DNA from: Mimachlamys varia
Taxonomy: Eukaryota; Mollusca; Bivalvia; Pectinida; Pectinidae
Length of the DNA: 64,000 nucleotides
Direction: 5' to 3'
Assembly (NCBI GenBank): GCA_947623455.1
Contig: OX392541.1
Coordinates: forward strand, 4,540,701-4,604,700
The position numbers were made by a program, and so were the translations under genes. The notes under the pieces are model-generated. The model was not told where the DNA came from, did no database searches, and saw only the letters and a program-made list of their open reading frames with translations. Below, one piece after another: positions 14,101-23,100 of the stretch; position 1 is the first letter of the stretch, and each line of letters opens with the position of its first letter.

Positions 14101-17100
14101 AAAGTATTCTTCTAGATGTCAAATTAAAAAAAGTTTTAGTTGTATTAGGAAAACAAAGACAGGAAGGATCTATTATATACCTCACGGCTTATCAACCTAC
14201 ATTTGCTGCTTGCACTTTATCACAACCTCGATCGTCAAGTCTCGAACACCAAGTCAAGTGGTCTGAATGCTGCGGTCAATCTCTTTGAAAGTGTCGTTAA
14301 CACTAGACAAGAAAAACATAATAGAAAAATATTGTAATTACTTAGTAGTTTCACTTCATTAAGTTTCTAACAGGTATTGAGGGAATCCTGGATGTCTGAT
14401 GATCATATAACTTCAAAAGTCACTCTCAAGGTTTATCAATGGACCATACATCCCAGGCTGATGCCACCAATGGTAATAAAGTGTTTAATTATAGTCAAGA
14501 AACACAATATTCTTTCCTCCTCCCATAATGAAGTGAACCCTAAAAGTCTTGCAACATAAAAATACAAATATACTTCAAAGTATATTAATTATAAATTTGA
14601 ACGCTCCTAGTTAACTCTGAACGCTCCTAGTTAACCTTGAACGGTCCTAGTGAACTCTGAACGTTCCTAGTTAACCCTGAACGCTCCTAGTTAACCGTGA
14701 ACGATCCTAGTTAACTCTGAACACTCCTAGTTAACTCTGAACGCTCCTAGTTAACTCTGAACGTTCCTTATTAACTCTGAACGCTCCTAGTTAACCCTGA
14801 AGGCTCCTAGTTAACTCTGAACGTTCCTAGTTAACCCTGAAGGCTCCTATTTAACTCTGAACGCTCCTAGTTAACTCTGAACGCTCCTAGTTAACTCTGA
14901 ACACTCCTAGTTAACACTGGATGGTCCTTAAGTTAACTCTGAATGCTCCTAGTTAACTCTGAACGCTCCTAGTTAACTCTGAACACTCCTAGTTAACTCT
15001 GAACACTCCTAGTTAACACTGAACACTCCTAGTTAACTCTGAACGCTCCTTATTAACTCTGAACACTCCTTATTAACTCTGAACGCTCTTAGTTCACTCT
15101 GAATTTATACTCCTAGTTAACTCTGAACGCTCCTAGTTAACTCTGAACGCTCCTAGTTAACTCTGAACGTTCCTAGTTAACACTGAACCCTCCTAGTTAA
15201 CTCTGAACACTCCTAGTTAACTCTGAACACTCCTAGTTAACTCTGAACACTCCTAGTTAACTCTGAACACTCCTAGTTAACACTGAACGCTCCTTATTAA
15301 CTCTGAACGCTCTTAGTTCACTCTGAACGTTCCTAGTTAACACTGAACCCTCCTAGTTAACTCTGAACACTCCTAGTTAACTCTGAACGTTCCTAGTTAA
15401 CTCTGAACGTTCCTAGTTAACACTGAACCCTCCTAGTTAACTCTGAACACTCCTAGTTAACTCTGAACACTCCTAGTTAACTCTGAACGCTCCTTATTAA
15501 CTCTGAACGCTCTTAGTTCACTCTGAACGCTCCTTATTAACTCTGAACGCTCCTTATTAACTCTGAACGCTCCTAGTTAACTCTGAACGCTCCTAGTTAA
15601 CTCTGAACACTCCTAGTTAACTCTGAACACTCCTAGTTAACACTGGATGGTCCTTAAGTTAACTCTGAACATTCCTAGTTAACTCTGAACGTTCCTAGTT
15701 AACACTGAACGATCCTAGTTAACTCTCAACACTCCTAGTTAACACTGAACGCTCCTTATTAACTCTGAACACTCCTAGTTAACTCTGAACGCTCCTTATT
15801 AACTCTGAACGCTCTTAGTTCACTCTGAACGCTCCTTATTAACTCTGAACGCTCCTTATTAACTCTGAACGCTCCTAGTTAACTCTGAACGCTCCTAGTT
15901 AACTCTGAACACTCCAAGTTAACTCTGAACACTCCTAGTTAACACTGGATGGTCCTTAAGTTAACTCTGAACATTCCTAGTTAACTCTGAACGCTCCTAG
16001 TTAACACTGAACAATCCTAGTTAACTCTCAACACTCCTAGTTAACTCTGAACGCTCCTAGTTAACTCTGAACGCTCCTAGTTAACTCTGAACGCTCCTAG
16101 TTAACTCTGAACGCTCCTAGTTAACTCTGAACGTTCCTAGTTAACACTGAACCCTCCTAGTTAACTCTGAACACTCCTAGTTAACTCTGAACACTCCTAG
16201 TTAACACTGGATGGTCCTTAAGTTAACTCTGAACACTCCTAGTTAACTCTGAACGTTCCTAGTTAACTCTGAACGCTCCTAGTTAACTGACACTCCTTAT
16301 TAACTCTGAACACTCCTATTTAACTCTGAACACTCCTAGTTAACACTGAATGTTCCTAGTTAACTCTGAACGCTCCTAGTTAACACTGGATGGTCCTTAA
16401 GTTAACTTTGAACGCTCCTTGTTAACTCTGAACGCTCCTTATTAACTCTGAACGCTCCTAGTTAACTCTGAACACTCCTAGTTAACTCTGAAGGCGCCTA
16501 GTTAACTTTGAACGCTCCTAGTTAACTCTGAACGCTCCTAGTTAACCCTGAACGCTCCTAGTTAACTCTGAACACTCCTAGTTAACTCTGAGCGCTCCTA
16601 GTAAACTCAGTATCCCAGATATTGCATTTTTTTAGATAAGCTGAAGACCACACCTTTTGCTCAGAGCGATCTCCTTGTTTTGGGTATAGCCAAAAGATCT
16701 GTGATGTCACAAGTTCTATACCATCCAAACAGCCCCTTTGGAATATACTTGTAAGAAGCTGTGATCATGCATTCGATCTTTTAATCTTTTACCTATAAGT
16801 ATGATATGTTTTGTTATCACTTTATCAGTAATGTTAAAGCGCTATATAATACTTTCTCAAATAAATGTGGGATTTTTTTTTTTTTTAAACTTTTACTAGA
16901 ATATTGACAGGTAAGCAAGGGCCCTGTCATGTTGCTTTTTATCTCTCATTATCATCAATCCATGAGCTTTGGACCAAATGGTCAAACCCAGTAAGGTTGA
17001 TCTTTGGCGAATGATCTCCTTGTCAAATTCTGACCAACTTCACTGCATGATGTCATAAGGAAATGTTCATCAGTGAAAAGTTACAAAATATGTCCTGGAC

Positions 17101-19332
17101 TTATTACCATGTGACCTTCAAGTTTTGTCCTTCGACTCTTTGTTAAATTCAAACCAACTTACTTTAGTAATGCCACATGGTTATACCTGATCATGTTTTA
17201 CCTGAGAATCGCCAAAATATTAAATTTTAGAAAATAGAAATACACGAATAGAAAGTTTCTCTGTTATGATGTGCAATAATAATATTATGTTATGATTTTA
17301 ACGTGAAAATTCTATGTTTAATTAAATTTTAGTCATTTCAAAATTGATTAATCAATTTTCCCTGGCAAACGAAGCAACGTTGACTAAATATATATAATTG
17401 ATTGATCGGAACAACACTAGTTGAAAATGTCAACATTCCTTAAATTTACAAGAAGATGTAAAATATAAAAAGAAAATGGAGTTATCATAACATTCATAAA
17501 GGGTTAAGTATTGGATAATTTATAAGTATCTTGACAAGTTCAAACTTTGAATACATGTATTCATGTCAAAATGCGGAAATTGACGTTGCGTATGGATGTG
17601 TAAAAAATAATCCGATGTTAGATCAGTCAAATTCTACATAAACATATGTTCTAAATTTGAAAATAAGTTTCAAAAATTAATTATAAGCGTTGTTGTCAAT
17701 ATTTTGCTTGCAAACTTTTGTAAGAATCCGCTACGCCAACGCAGATTCATATAGTTTGCAAACAAAAATGTTTTCATACCCAAATGAAACTAAAAAAAAT
17801 TGTCATCAATGCTTAAAAGCATGTATATATTTCTATGGATATATAGTCTGAAAAAAAAATCCTCTAAACATTGAGTTGTAAAAAACAATCACAAACATTT
17901 CATTTTATTTTTGTACTTTTCAATGCAAACACACCTTTTATGAAATCATTTGAGAAGAAGGATACGTGAATATTACTTTTACAGAAATTCATGTTTGCCC
18001 CACGGTCGTCATCGTTGGAAACCCACATGACAGTCTGCACTTAAACGTAAGTGCAGTGTCGTGTGGGTTTCCGACGATGCATGGTTGTATCCAGTACCCA
18101 TTTGTACCAGTCTGGACAGTCAGTTAGTTACTGTATATAATACTATAGATACTTCCTGGTGTCAATAAATGATGCTGAGATGCCAACAAATATTTTTTCA
18201 TTTAGATATCGGAATGTGTGCAATAAAGTATAAACGTCTGATTATGATGTGAATGTGATTCAATAAGTTTATACACGAACTTGGTCTATGTTTCATCAGA
18301 CATGACATACATTATGCATCCCTTCCTTAGGGCCCCTTCGTCATTCGGTTTGATGACACGTGTTTATTGTCATCAGTATTTGTTGTTGGGGCTGTCCCAA
18401 AGAATGCAATTTTGCAAGTGGTCAAATAAAGACATTTTGAGTGGACTTTGAACATTGGAATAGCCGGTTTAAAGAAAATCTATTGGAGTATCCATGAGTC
18501 GACGGCACATAGGCTTGTAGCGGTAATATTTTGCCTGTTTCAAAGAAAACAAGGATTCCCATAAAGGGGTTAGCGGTGACCTAGATTTTTCTACCGGTAA
18601 TTATAAGTTGCTTCCCTTTAGGTTTTTATAAGGCTACTCTGCATAGGTTGTTATTGTAAACTTAATAATTTAGCATTATAATTTATATTATTATGAAACA
18701 CCGTATACGTATATTACCTTCTACATTCAATGAAAAAATAGTCACATTCATGTCCACAAGCATCTGTGATCTGAATGTGGATGTCCTCATATACATGTAT
18801 CTTGCATTGACGCAGCAGAGATTAACAGAACGGCTCAGAGATCAAGATACAAATGTATGATTTTAATTACATTGAAAAAAAGCTGAACTGTTCAAACCTA
18901 AAAAACCTTCAATTTTTCTTCCGGAAACAATTTTACGATATATTGTTTTCGTACTGTCGTAATTCACTTATGCATGGACTGTGCAGACGACAATATTGTG
19001 GGAATGGTGTAAGGGGAATAACTGTAATGTATGTGTTCACCAGAAAACATGCATCCTATATTTTGTTCCGGTCTTTAATTCAAGCAAAAGCAAATTAAAA
19101 TAACAGCTAAAATTGTTAATACAATGCTTGTTTTTACACAATGACGTAGCGCGGCAATACTTATGGTCAAATTCAAGCAGCTGAAGCAAACAAGAAGAAG
19201 TGATTACAGATATATCGATGATGCATAGGCCTACTGAAAACCGGTCACAAACAAGCAAAAAAAAGCATGTTGTTCGATTATCGAAGGGCAAGGCATCATG
19301 AATGATATGATTCGAAACATGTTACTTACCAT
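2133..19332 (-). CDS. AP1S2: AP-1 complex subunit sigma (AP1S, sigma-2 like), 5 coding exons
   Basis: Small (sigma) subunit of the clathrin adaptor AP-1, which sorts cargo between trans-Golgi network and endosomes and helps recognise acidic dileucine sorting signals. Coding exons on the minus strand: 19330-19332, 11014-11192, 10063-10171, 8329-8466, 2133-2177; total 474 nt, 157 residues, the same length as vertebrate AP1S2. All junctions are GT-AG and the frame stays open. The protein starts [20 protein letters not shown], the family signature, followed by [32 protein letters not shown] and [12 protein letters not shown]. The C-terminus ends EYGLC where vertebrate paralogues end GLT/GLA. An in-frame TGA lies two codons upstream of the first ATG. 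It is head to head with DHRS12. Introns are large (0.8-8 kb) and repeat-filled. Vertebrate paralogues 1, 2 and 3 cannot be told apart for an invertebrate single-copy gene, so the symbol is by closest resemblance. Confidence 0.95.
2323..2957. mobile_element. Inverted-repeat element with TA target duplication (pogo/Tigger-like candidate)
   Basis: The left end TACTGTAAAACCCCAATATA and the inverse of the right end TACAGGAAAAACTTGTTATA are related, both followed by TTGCCA or CCGCCA, and both ends are flanked by TA. Length is 635 bp. A short internal frame at about 2681-2769 (MEEIIPLL..., ending NLMK and a stop) could be a transposase remnant, but this is weak. The TA duplication and end sequence fit the Tc1/mariner/pogo superfamily. 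It sits in AP1S intron 4. Confidence 0.5.
2958..4260. other. AP1S intron 4, mostly unremarkable
   Basis: 3045-3240 holds several imperfect copies of a GAACAAATGTT...AAAATAAA phrase (short tandem duplication). A G-run lies at 4089-4104. No exon or RNA gene was recognised. Confidence 0.35.
4261..4307. repeat. Perfect 20-bp inverted repeat (hairpin)
   Basis: Left arm ATTCTGTCATCTCCTGGTTG and an exactly complementary right arm, separated by 7 nt. It could be a small palindrome insertion or an RNA hairpin; nothing around it distinguishes these. Confidence 0.8.
4578..4770 (-). repeat. Dispersed repeat with GTCCGTCTGTC-type head, minus orientation
   Basis: The GACAGACGGAC run at 4660-4755 is the reverse of the GTCCGTCCGTC tract found near the head of other dispersed repeats in the window (23520, 27615). 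Confidence 0.45.
4771..5999. other. AP1S intron 4, nothing recognised
   Basis: AT-rich, no array, no sizeable reading frame and no visible terminal repeats. Confidence 0.35.
6000..6360. repeat. Tandem repeat with alternating 40- and 50-bp forms
   Basis: About 8 copies of ACTGTAGATATTTACCTATT followed by ATCTTACGTTTTAAAC. Some copies add ATAACACAGAGA before the core, so long and short forms alternate as a higher-order unit. It is in AP1S intron 4. Confidence 0.88.
6361..7020. other. AP1S intron 4, nothing recognised
   Basis: AT-rich sequence between two arrays. The two overlapping 60-residue frames at 6366-6574 have no recognisable motif. Confidence 0.35.
7025..8245. repeat. 29-bp minisatellite, about 42 copies
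   Basis: Unit TTCCTGTTACACATATACAC plus ACAACAGAC. Toward the right the units shift to a CACAGACTGACTTCC variant. The unit is not a multiple of 3, so the frames of up to 114 residues seen on both strands are by-products of stop-poor repeats, not genes. It ends about 85 bp from the AP1S exon 4 donor. Confidence 0.95.
8329..8466 (-). CDS. AP1S2: AP1S coding exon 4
   Basis: Acceptor TTACAG, donor GTAACT, 46 codons in phase 0: [20 protein letters not shown] to AQDLLQE. A 29-bp minisatellite ends only about 85 bp past its donor. Confidence 0.93.
8467..10062. other. AP1S intron 3, dispersed-repeat sequence
   Basis: 9180-9470 holds two imperfect copies (about 155 bp apart) of a phrase containing TTGAAGATCATTAACACATT and GACCTTGAA...GGTCAAGGTCATTCATTT, the same style as the repeats in DHRS12 introns. 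No exon was recognised. Confidence 0.4.
10063..10171 (-). CDS. AP1S2: AP1S coding exon 3
   Basis: Acceptor TTCACAG, donor GTAAGT. The first base completes the split Arg codon; it encodes [18 protein letters not shown] to LLDKYFGS. Confidence 0.93.
10675..10915. repeat. Imperfect tandem duplication of about 130 bp
   Basis: The block CATTCCTTCAAAAGACATTG...AGCGAATAGCCAACCAGGTCA at 10848-10895 repeats a diverged block starting near 10710. It lies in AP1S intron 2. Confidence 0.6.
11014..11192 (-). CDS. AP1S2: AP1S coding exon 2
   Basis: Acceptor TTTACAG then ATGCAG; donor is AG followed by GTATAT. It encodes the longin-fold N-terminal half, [12 protein letters not shown] through KIVYKR, and ends after two bases of the last Arg codon. 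Confidence 0.93.
11597..12290 (+). repeat. Hairpin-headed dispersed repeat, diverged copy
   Basis: It begins TTAGCTCACCTGG...CCAGGGAGAGCTTATGCC, the same hairpin head seen more intact at 24091, followed by CTGTCTGTCTATTG and CGTCCGTC runs. The remainder degrades; 12180-12290 again resembles family sequence. Confidence 0.5.
12595..12978. mobile_element. TTAA-flanked MITE (piggyBac- or Kolobok-type ends)
   Basis: The ends AGGCCCAATATACGTAACTT and its exact inverse (20 bp) are each bounded by TTAA (12591-12594 and 12979-12982). Length is 384 bp with no coding capacity. TTAA duplication is typical of piggyBac and Kolobok elements; which of the two mobilised it cannot be told here. It is in AP1S intron 1. 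Confidence 0.85.
12983..14594. other. AP1S intron 1, one transposon-end fragment
   Basis: CAGTGAAACCTCTCTATTAA at 13939 resembles a Tc1/pogo-type terminal repeat, but no matching opposite end is visible nearby. Otherwise nothing was recognised; the short frames at 13007-13533 and 14377-14559 have no known motif. Confidence 0.35.
14595..16615. repeat. 20-bp satellite array, about 100 copies, with higher-order repeat
   Basis: Unit GAACGCTCCTAGTTAACTCT. A 22-bp variant unit, CACTGGATGGTCCTTAAGTT + AA, recurs at about 14914, 15635, 15943, 16205 and 16383. A block starting GCTCCTTATT at 15489 recurs at 15791, so a higher-order unit of 302 bp (15 units, one of them 22 bp) exists locally. It occupies 2 kb of AP1S intron 1. 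Confidence 0.97.
16616..18009. other. AP1S intron 1, nothing recognised
   Basis: AT-rich. 16980-17170 contains two loosely related phrases around TCAAATTCTGACCAACTT, hinting at an old dispersed repeat. No exon is visible. Confidence 0.35.
18010..18079. repeat. Imperfect 70-nt hairpin with wobble pairs and a 2-nt bulge
   Basis: Left arm 18010-18043 (CATCGTTGGAAACCCACATG...) pairs with right arm 18048-18079 around an AACG loop. The two base differences would be G.U wobbles if transcribed from the plus strand, and the left arm has a 2-nt bulge. It could be a small palindromic insertion that has diverged, or a structured RNA. The 4-nt loop is small for a microRNA precursor. Confidence 0.75.
18080..19329. 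other. AP1S intron 1, nothing recognised
   Basis: Contains only short frames without motifs (18853-19098 plus, 19037-19291 minus). The 3' end of this stretch is the AP1S exon 1 donor. Confidence 0.35.
19330..19332 (-). CDS. AP1S2: AP1S coding exon 1 (initiator Met only)
   Basis: The ATG is followed directly by a consensus GTAAGT donor, so exon 1 contributes one codon plus 5' UTR. Exon 2 begins with a second ATG, giving MMQF, as in vertebrate AP1S1 (MMRF). This one-codon first exon is a conserved gene structure. Confidence 0.85.
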
Positions 19333-20095
19333 TTTCAATTAGTTAATGTATCTGTTACTTCTATCGAAATAATCAAAAAGCCTCGACAGACATCGAACTC
19401 CAGTAATTTAGGTCCGTTTCACATTCCCTGTGCCAACACCTCTCTTTCTCGTGGCTCGTTTCCGGTAAGAGCGATTGTGTGCTTTACGTCATCAAATATT
19501 GAGATCCTGTACAAAAGTCTTGACGTTTAAAACAAAACAATGAACACATGCTTACATAACTCTAACCACCCAATATTCAACTGATGTTCAGTTATTTTCT
19601 TCACCAAATCAAATGGTACTGTTCTCTTTTGCGTCTTAAGGATTATTTTAACAAATGCTGTTCTCATTAATGTGGTCTATTAATTGGCTGTGCATTAATA
19701 TTTTCATCTTATATTTTAACTTACAATTAGCTATTTAATCATCATTGATTTTCTGACAGCTGCAGACTGAAAATGCAGCGAAGATGAGCTCTTTGATCAA
19801 GGACAAAAACAGATGATATTTACTTTTTCAGTTAATTAATATTATCCGGTTTTATCTGTCATGCAATTTTTTGTATGATAACATTAGCTAATTAATATAT
19901 ATATGTCACCATGTTAAATGTTTGCTTCACTGAGAACGTACGGTATAATCAGCTGATAATGAAATGATGCATGCACTTAAATACAAACCCATGTTTTATA
20001 ACCAGGTCGCTGCATAAATGAGATAGTTTGCAAGCTTGAGGATAACAGAAAACTGCCGAGCCTATATAGCTGCCAGGACTGCAGACAGTGTAGAC
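19333..20095. promoter_or_regulatory. Candidate bidirectional promoter of AP1S and DHRS12
   Basis: The start codons of AP1S (minus) and DHRS12 (plus) are divergent and 763 bp apart, so both 5' UTRs and promoters must lie here. TTACGTCATC at 19484 is a CRE/ATF-like site close to the probable AP1S start. TATATA at 20063 lies 33 nt before the DHRS12 ATG, near for a TATA box unless the leader is very short. Transcription start sites cannot be placed from sequence. Confidence 0.6.
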
Positions 20096-20151
20096 ATGTC
20101 CTTATTCAGGAATACTGTTTGGTTTATAAAGGGCATGAAAGAATACACAAA
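20096..20151 (+). CDS. DHRS12: DHRS12 coding exon 1
   Basis: The ATG was chosen because MSLFRNTVWFIKGMKEYTK matches the conserved family start. The donor is a consensus GTAAGT; the exon ends two bases into Lys19. Confidence 0.92.
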
Positions 20152-23100
20152 GTAAGTACACTGTACTCCTCTTTATATCATACAAAAACATGATATAAAC
20201 AGGAATGTGACATTAAGAGAAACATGTTTTCCCCATAGATCCATAAATCTAGTGCATTTCGAATTCCAATCCTCAGAACTAAAAGTACATATATGAAGAT
20301 ATTCAATATATACATGTATATATAGATAACATTATTTCAATCAAAATTATTTTGGGGTTATTTTTTATTTTCTATGCAACATTTTATACCAGTTGTATCT
20401 GAAATCAGTGGAAATGACATCATTTTCTGGATATTTTATGCGATTGGATAAAAAAACATGATATTAAGAGGAATTCACTTCAAATTACATGATATTAACC
20501 AAATAAAATTACACAGATTATACATAGACAGAAACATGATATAAAGTGAAATGTGATATTAACAGTTATATGCAAAAAGACTCTTATTATAAAGCTCATT
20601 TGAATTTTCAGAGGAGGATATGCGAGTGCCAGTAAAGATTTCAAGGCCTCCGATCTTGATGTTGATGTAACAGGGAGAAGTTATATGATCACAGGGGCTA
20701 ACAGTGGCCTTGGGAAATGTACTGCCTTGGCCATTGCAAAAAAAGGTATTGATACATGTATACAGAACTCAAGCTAGTGTCACCTCATTGCTCCTATGTT
20801 TTGATGGTCTGACCGTGCACATTTCTGTTCCTGTAAAACCTTAACTGACAATGCACATTTCTGTTCCTGTAAAACCTTAACTGACCGTGCACATTTCTGT
20901 TCCTGTAAAACCTTAACTGACCGTGCACATTTCTGTTCCTGTAAAACCTTAACTGACCGTGCATATTTCTGTTCCTGTAAAACCTTAACTGGCTGTGCAA
21001 ATTTCTGTTCCTCTAAAACTTTAACTGACCGTTTTAAGGTCACAGGGGTAAAATATTTTAATATCTTTATCAATAACAAACACAAATTATATATAGTGAG
21101 GTTTTAGACCACTTAAAGGTTACCCGTGAGAGATTAATACCTGGTGAGCGATGTAGACCTATTGTTCCTCTGGGGAATACTGTCCTAATTGAACAGATAA
21201 CAAGTATATTTTCCTTTTCAGGAGCGACTGTGCACTTGGTATGTCGTGATCCAAATCGTGGGGCAGAAGCTCGCCAGGCGATTGAGGAAGAGTCACAAAA
21301 TCAAGTTTGTATATATTTAACCATTTAAAGCCGTTTGGAAACATCTACATTAGCAAAAGAGATAGTCCGCGACACACCTGCAGGGTTACTTAGCTCACTT
21401 TCTTTTCTCTACCTGGATAATATCTTTTATTTTAAAAATTGAAGAAAAGAAGAAATTGAAGACAGCTGATCTGTGTCGTGTAAAAATCTGACCAATCACT
21501 AGGCTGATTGATAGTGACATGTCCTTCATGAATACAACAACAACCGACTTCAGATTTAATGTTGAGCTCACAAATGATCCGAAGGTGGACAATTTTGGTT
21601 TAGAGCATCATCTTAAATATTTCTTCTATTCAATAAAATCAAGTTCTAAATAATCTTTAGATAATGGGATCTCATTTAGCTTGTTTAAACAGTATAATGT
21701 GGCCCTTTTGGTGGCAAAGGGGCGAGGCCCAATTAGGGAAATTGAGGAAATGTTTCCGTTTTCCTTCTATGAAATTCAAGAATTTTAAACTAAATATGAT
21801 GCATTCTGAACAATGGAGGTTTTAGACCGCCTTTTGGGGGGCAAATGGATTGGATGCATTAAATATCCCTCTCCAAAAACTTGTCATTCACTTCATTTGA
21901 TGAAGTTGCAATTACAGGTGACATATTTTTAGCCCACCATCATCTGATGGTAAAACATGCTAAAACAGGAGACACACCTGAGCAGTTGTGATGGGATAGA
22001 AATCATAATTGATTTGTAATCGGAAGTAGCAAAACAATCAAGGATCAATTGCATAATTGGTTCATTATTTTATGGTACTGAATAAACCCAAATAATAAAC
22101 ACTACCATATTACACTAATAGACACAGCCGCTAACTATGCTCGAGGTTTCGTTCTTTTATGATGAACAGATTTCCAGCAAATATTTTATAATTTCATCAA
22201 TTATAAAGGTAAAAGACATAAAAACTTATTTTCTATTTATTTCATTGAAAAACAGATTATATCAATAATGGATTTTGTAATTGATAATCTAAATCGGAAA
22301 GGAGTCAAACCAATCAATTATGGATTATAATCTATTATCAGTCCATCACTGAAGTGAACAGGCCGGGTGGGAGAAATCTAATGGAGATTACTGTTTGTAT
22401 AATTTCAGAATGTGCAGCTTCACATATTGGATATGTCAAAACCAAGAGAAGTCGCCAGGTTTGCTACGAACTTCATTTCATCAGGAAAATCACTGAATGT
22501 CTTGGTAATTCTGTCCCTCCATCATAATAAATAAATCTATGTTATACCAATACAGACTCCTTAAAAAGCAGCTACCGTTGTATCTTTCTTATACAGCAAA
22601 GACAGATGCACCCTCCCTCTGTCATAATAAAGCCCATAGAACGTTAAACGAAATAAGACCAAAGCCAAAACCTCTTGTTAACCATTGCAGTGTATTACTG
22701 ATAAATAATGGAACTGTGACTAACACATCAGATCCAGACATCATCGGAAAGCCAAGTCTGATTGCACTAGCTCTTATCAATGGTGGATTAGTACAATTGA
22801 TCATGTGTTTCTGACAATGAGAATGAATTAGCGATGTTATAGAGCGACATTAACGTAGTAGTACACAATCATTAAGAAATGTCCCATGTACAAGGATGCC
22901 TTAATTACAATTTCAGATTAATAATGCTGGCTGCATGGTCAACACAAGGACGGTTAACTCAGACGATGGACTAGAGAGAAATTTCTCCACCAACACCCTA
23001 GGTATGTCAAATTCCTTGAAAAACTTCTTAAATGTCGGCTCTGTAGTCGTATGTAAATAAGCATTCAAATCCAAACATATACATGTTCAAAAACATAAAG

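Noticed and set aside
14595..16615. CRISPR-like regular repeats
   Set aside because: Units are contiguous with no unique spacers; it is a satellite in a eukaryotic intron.
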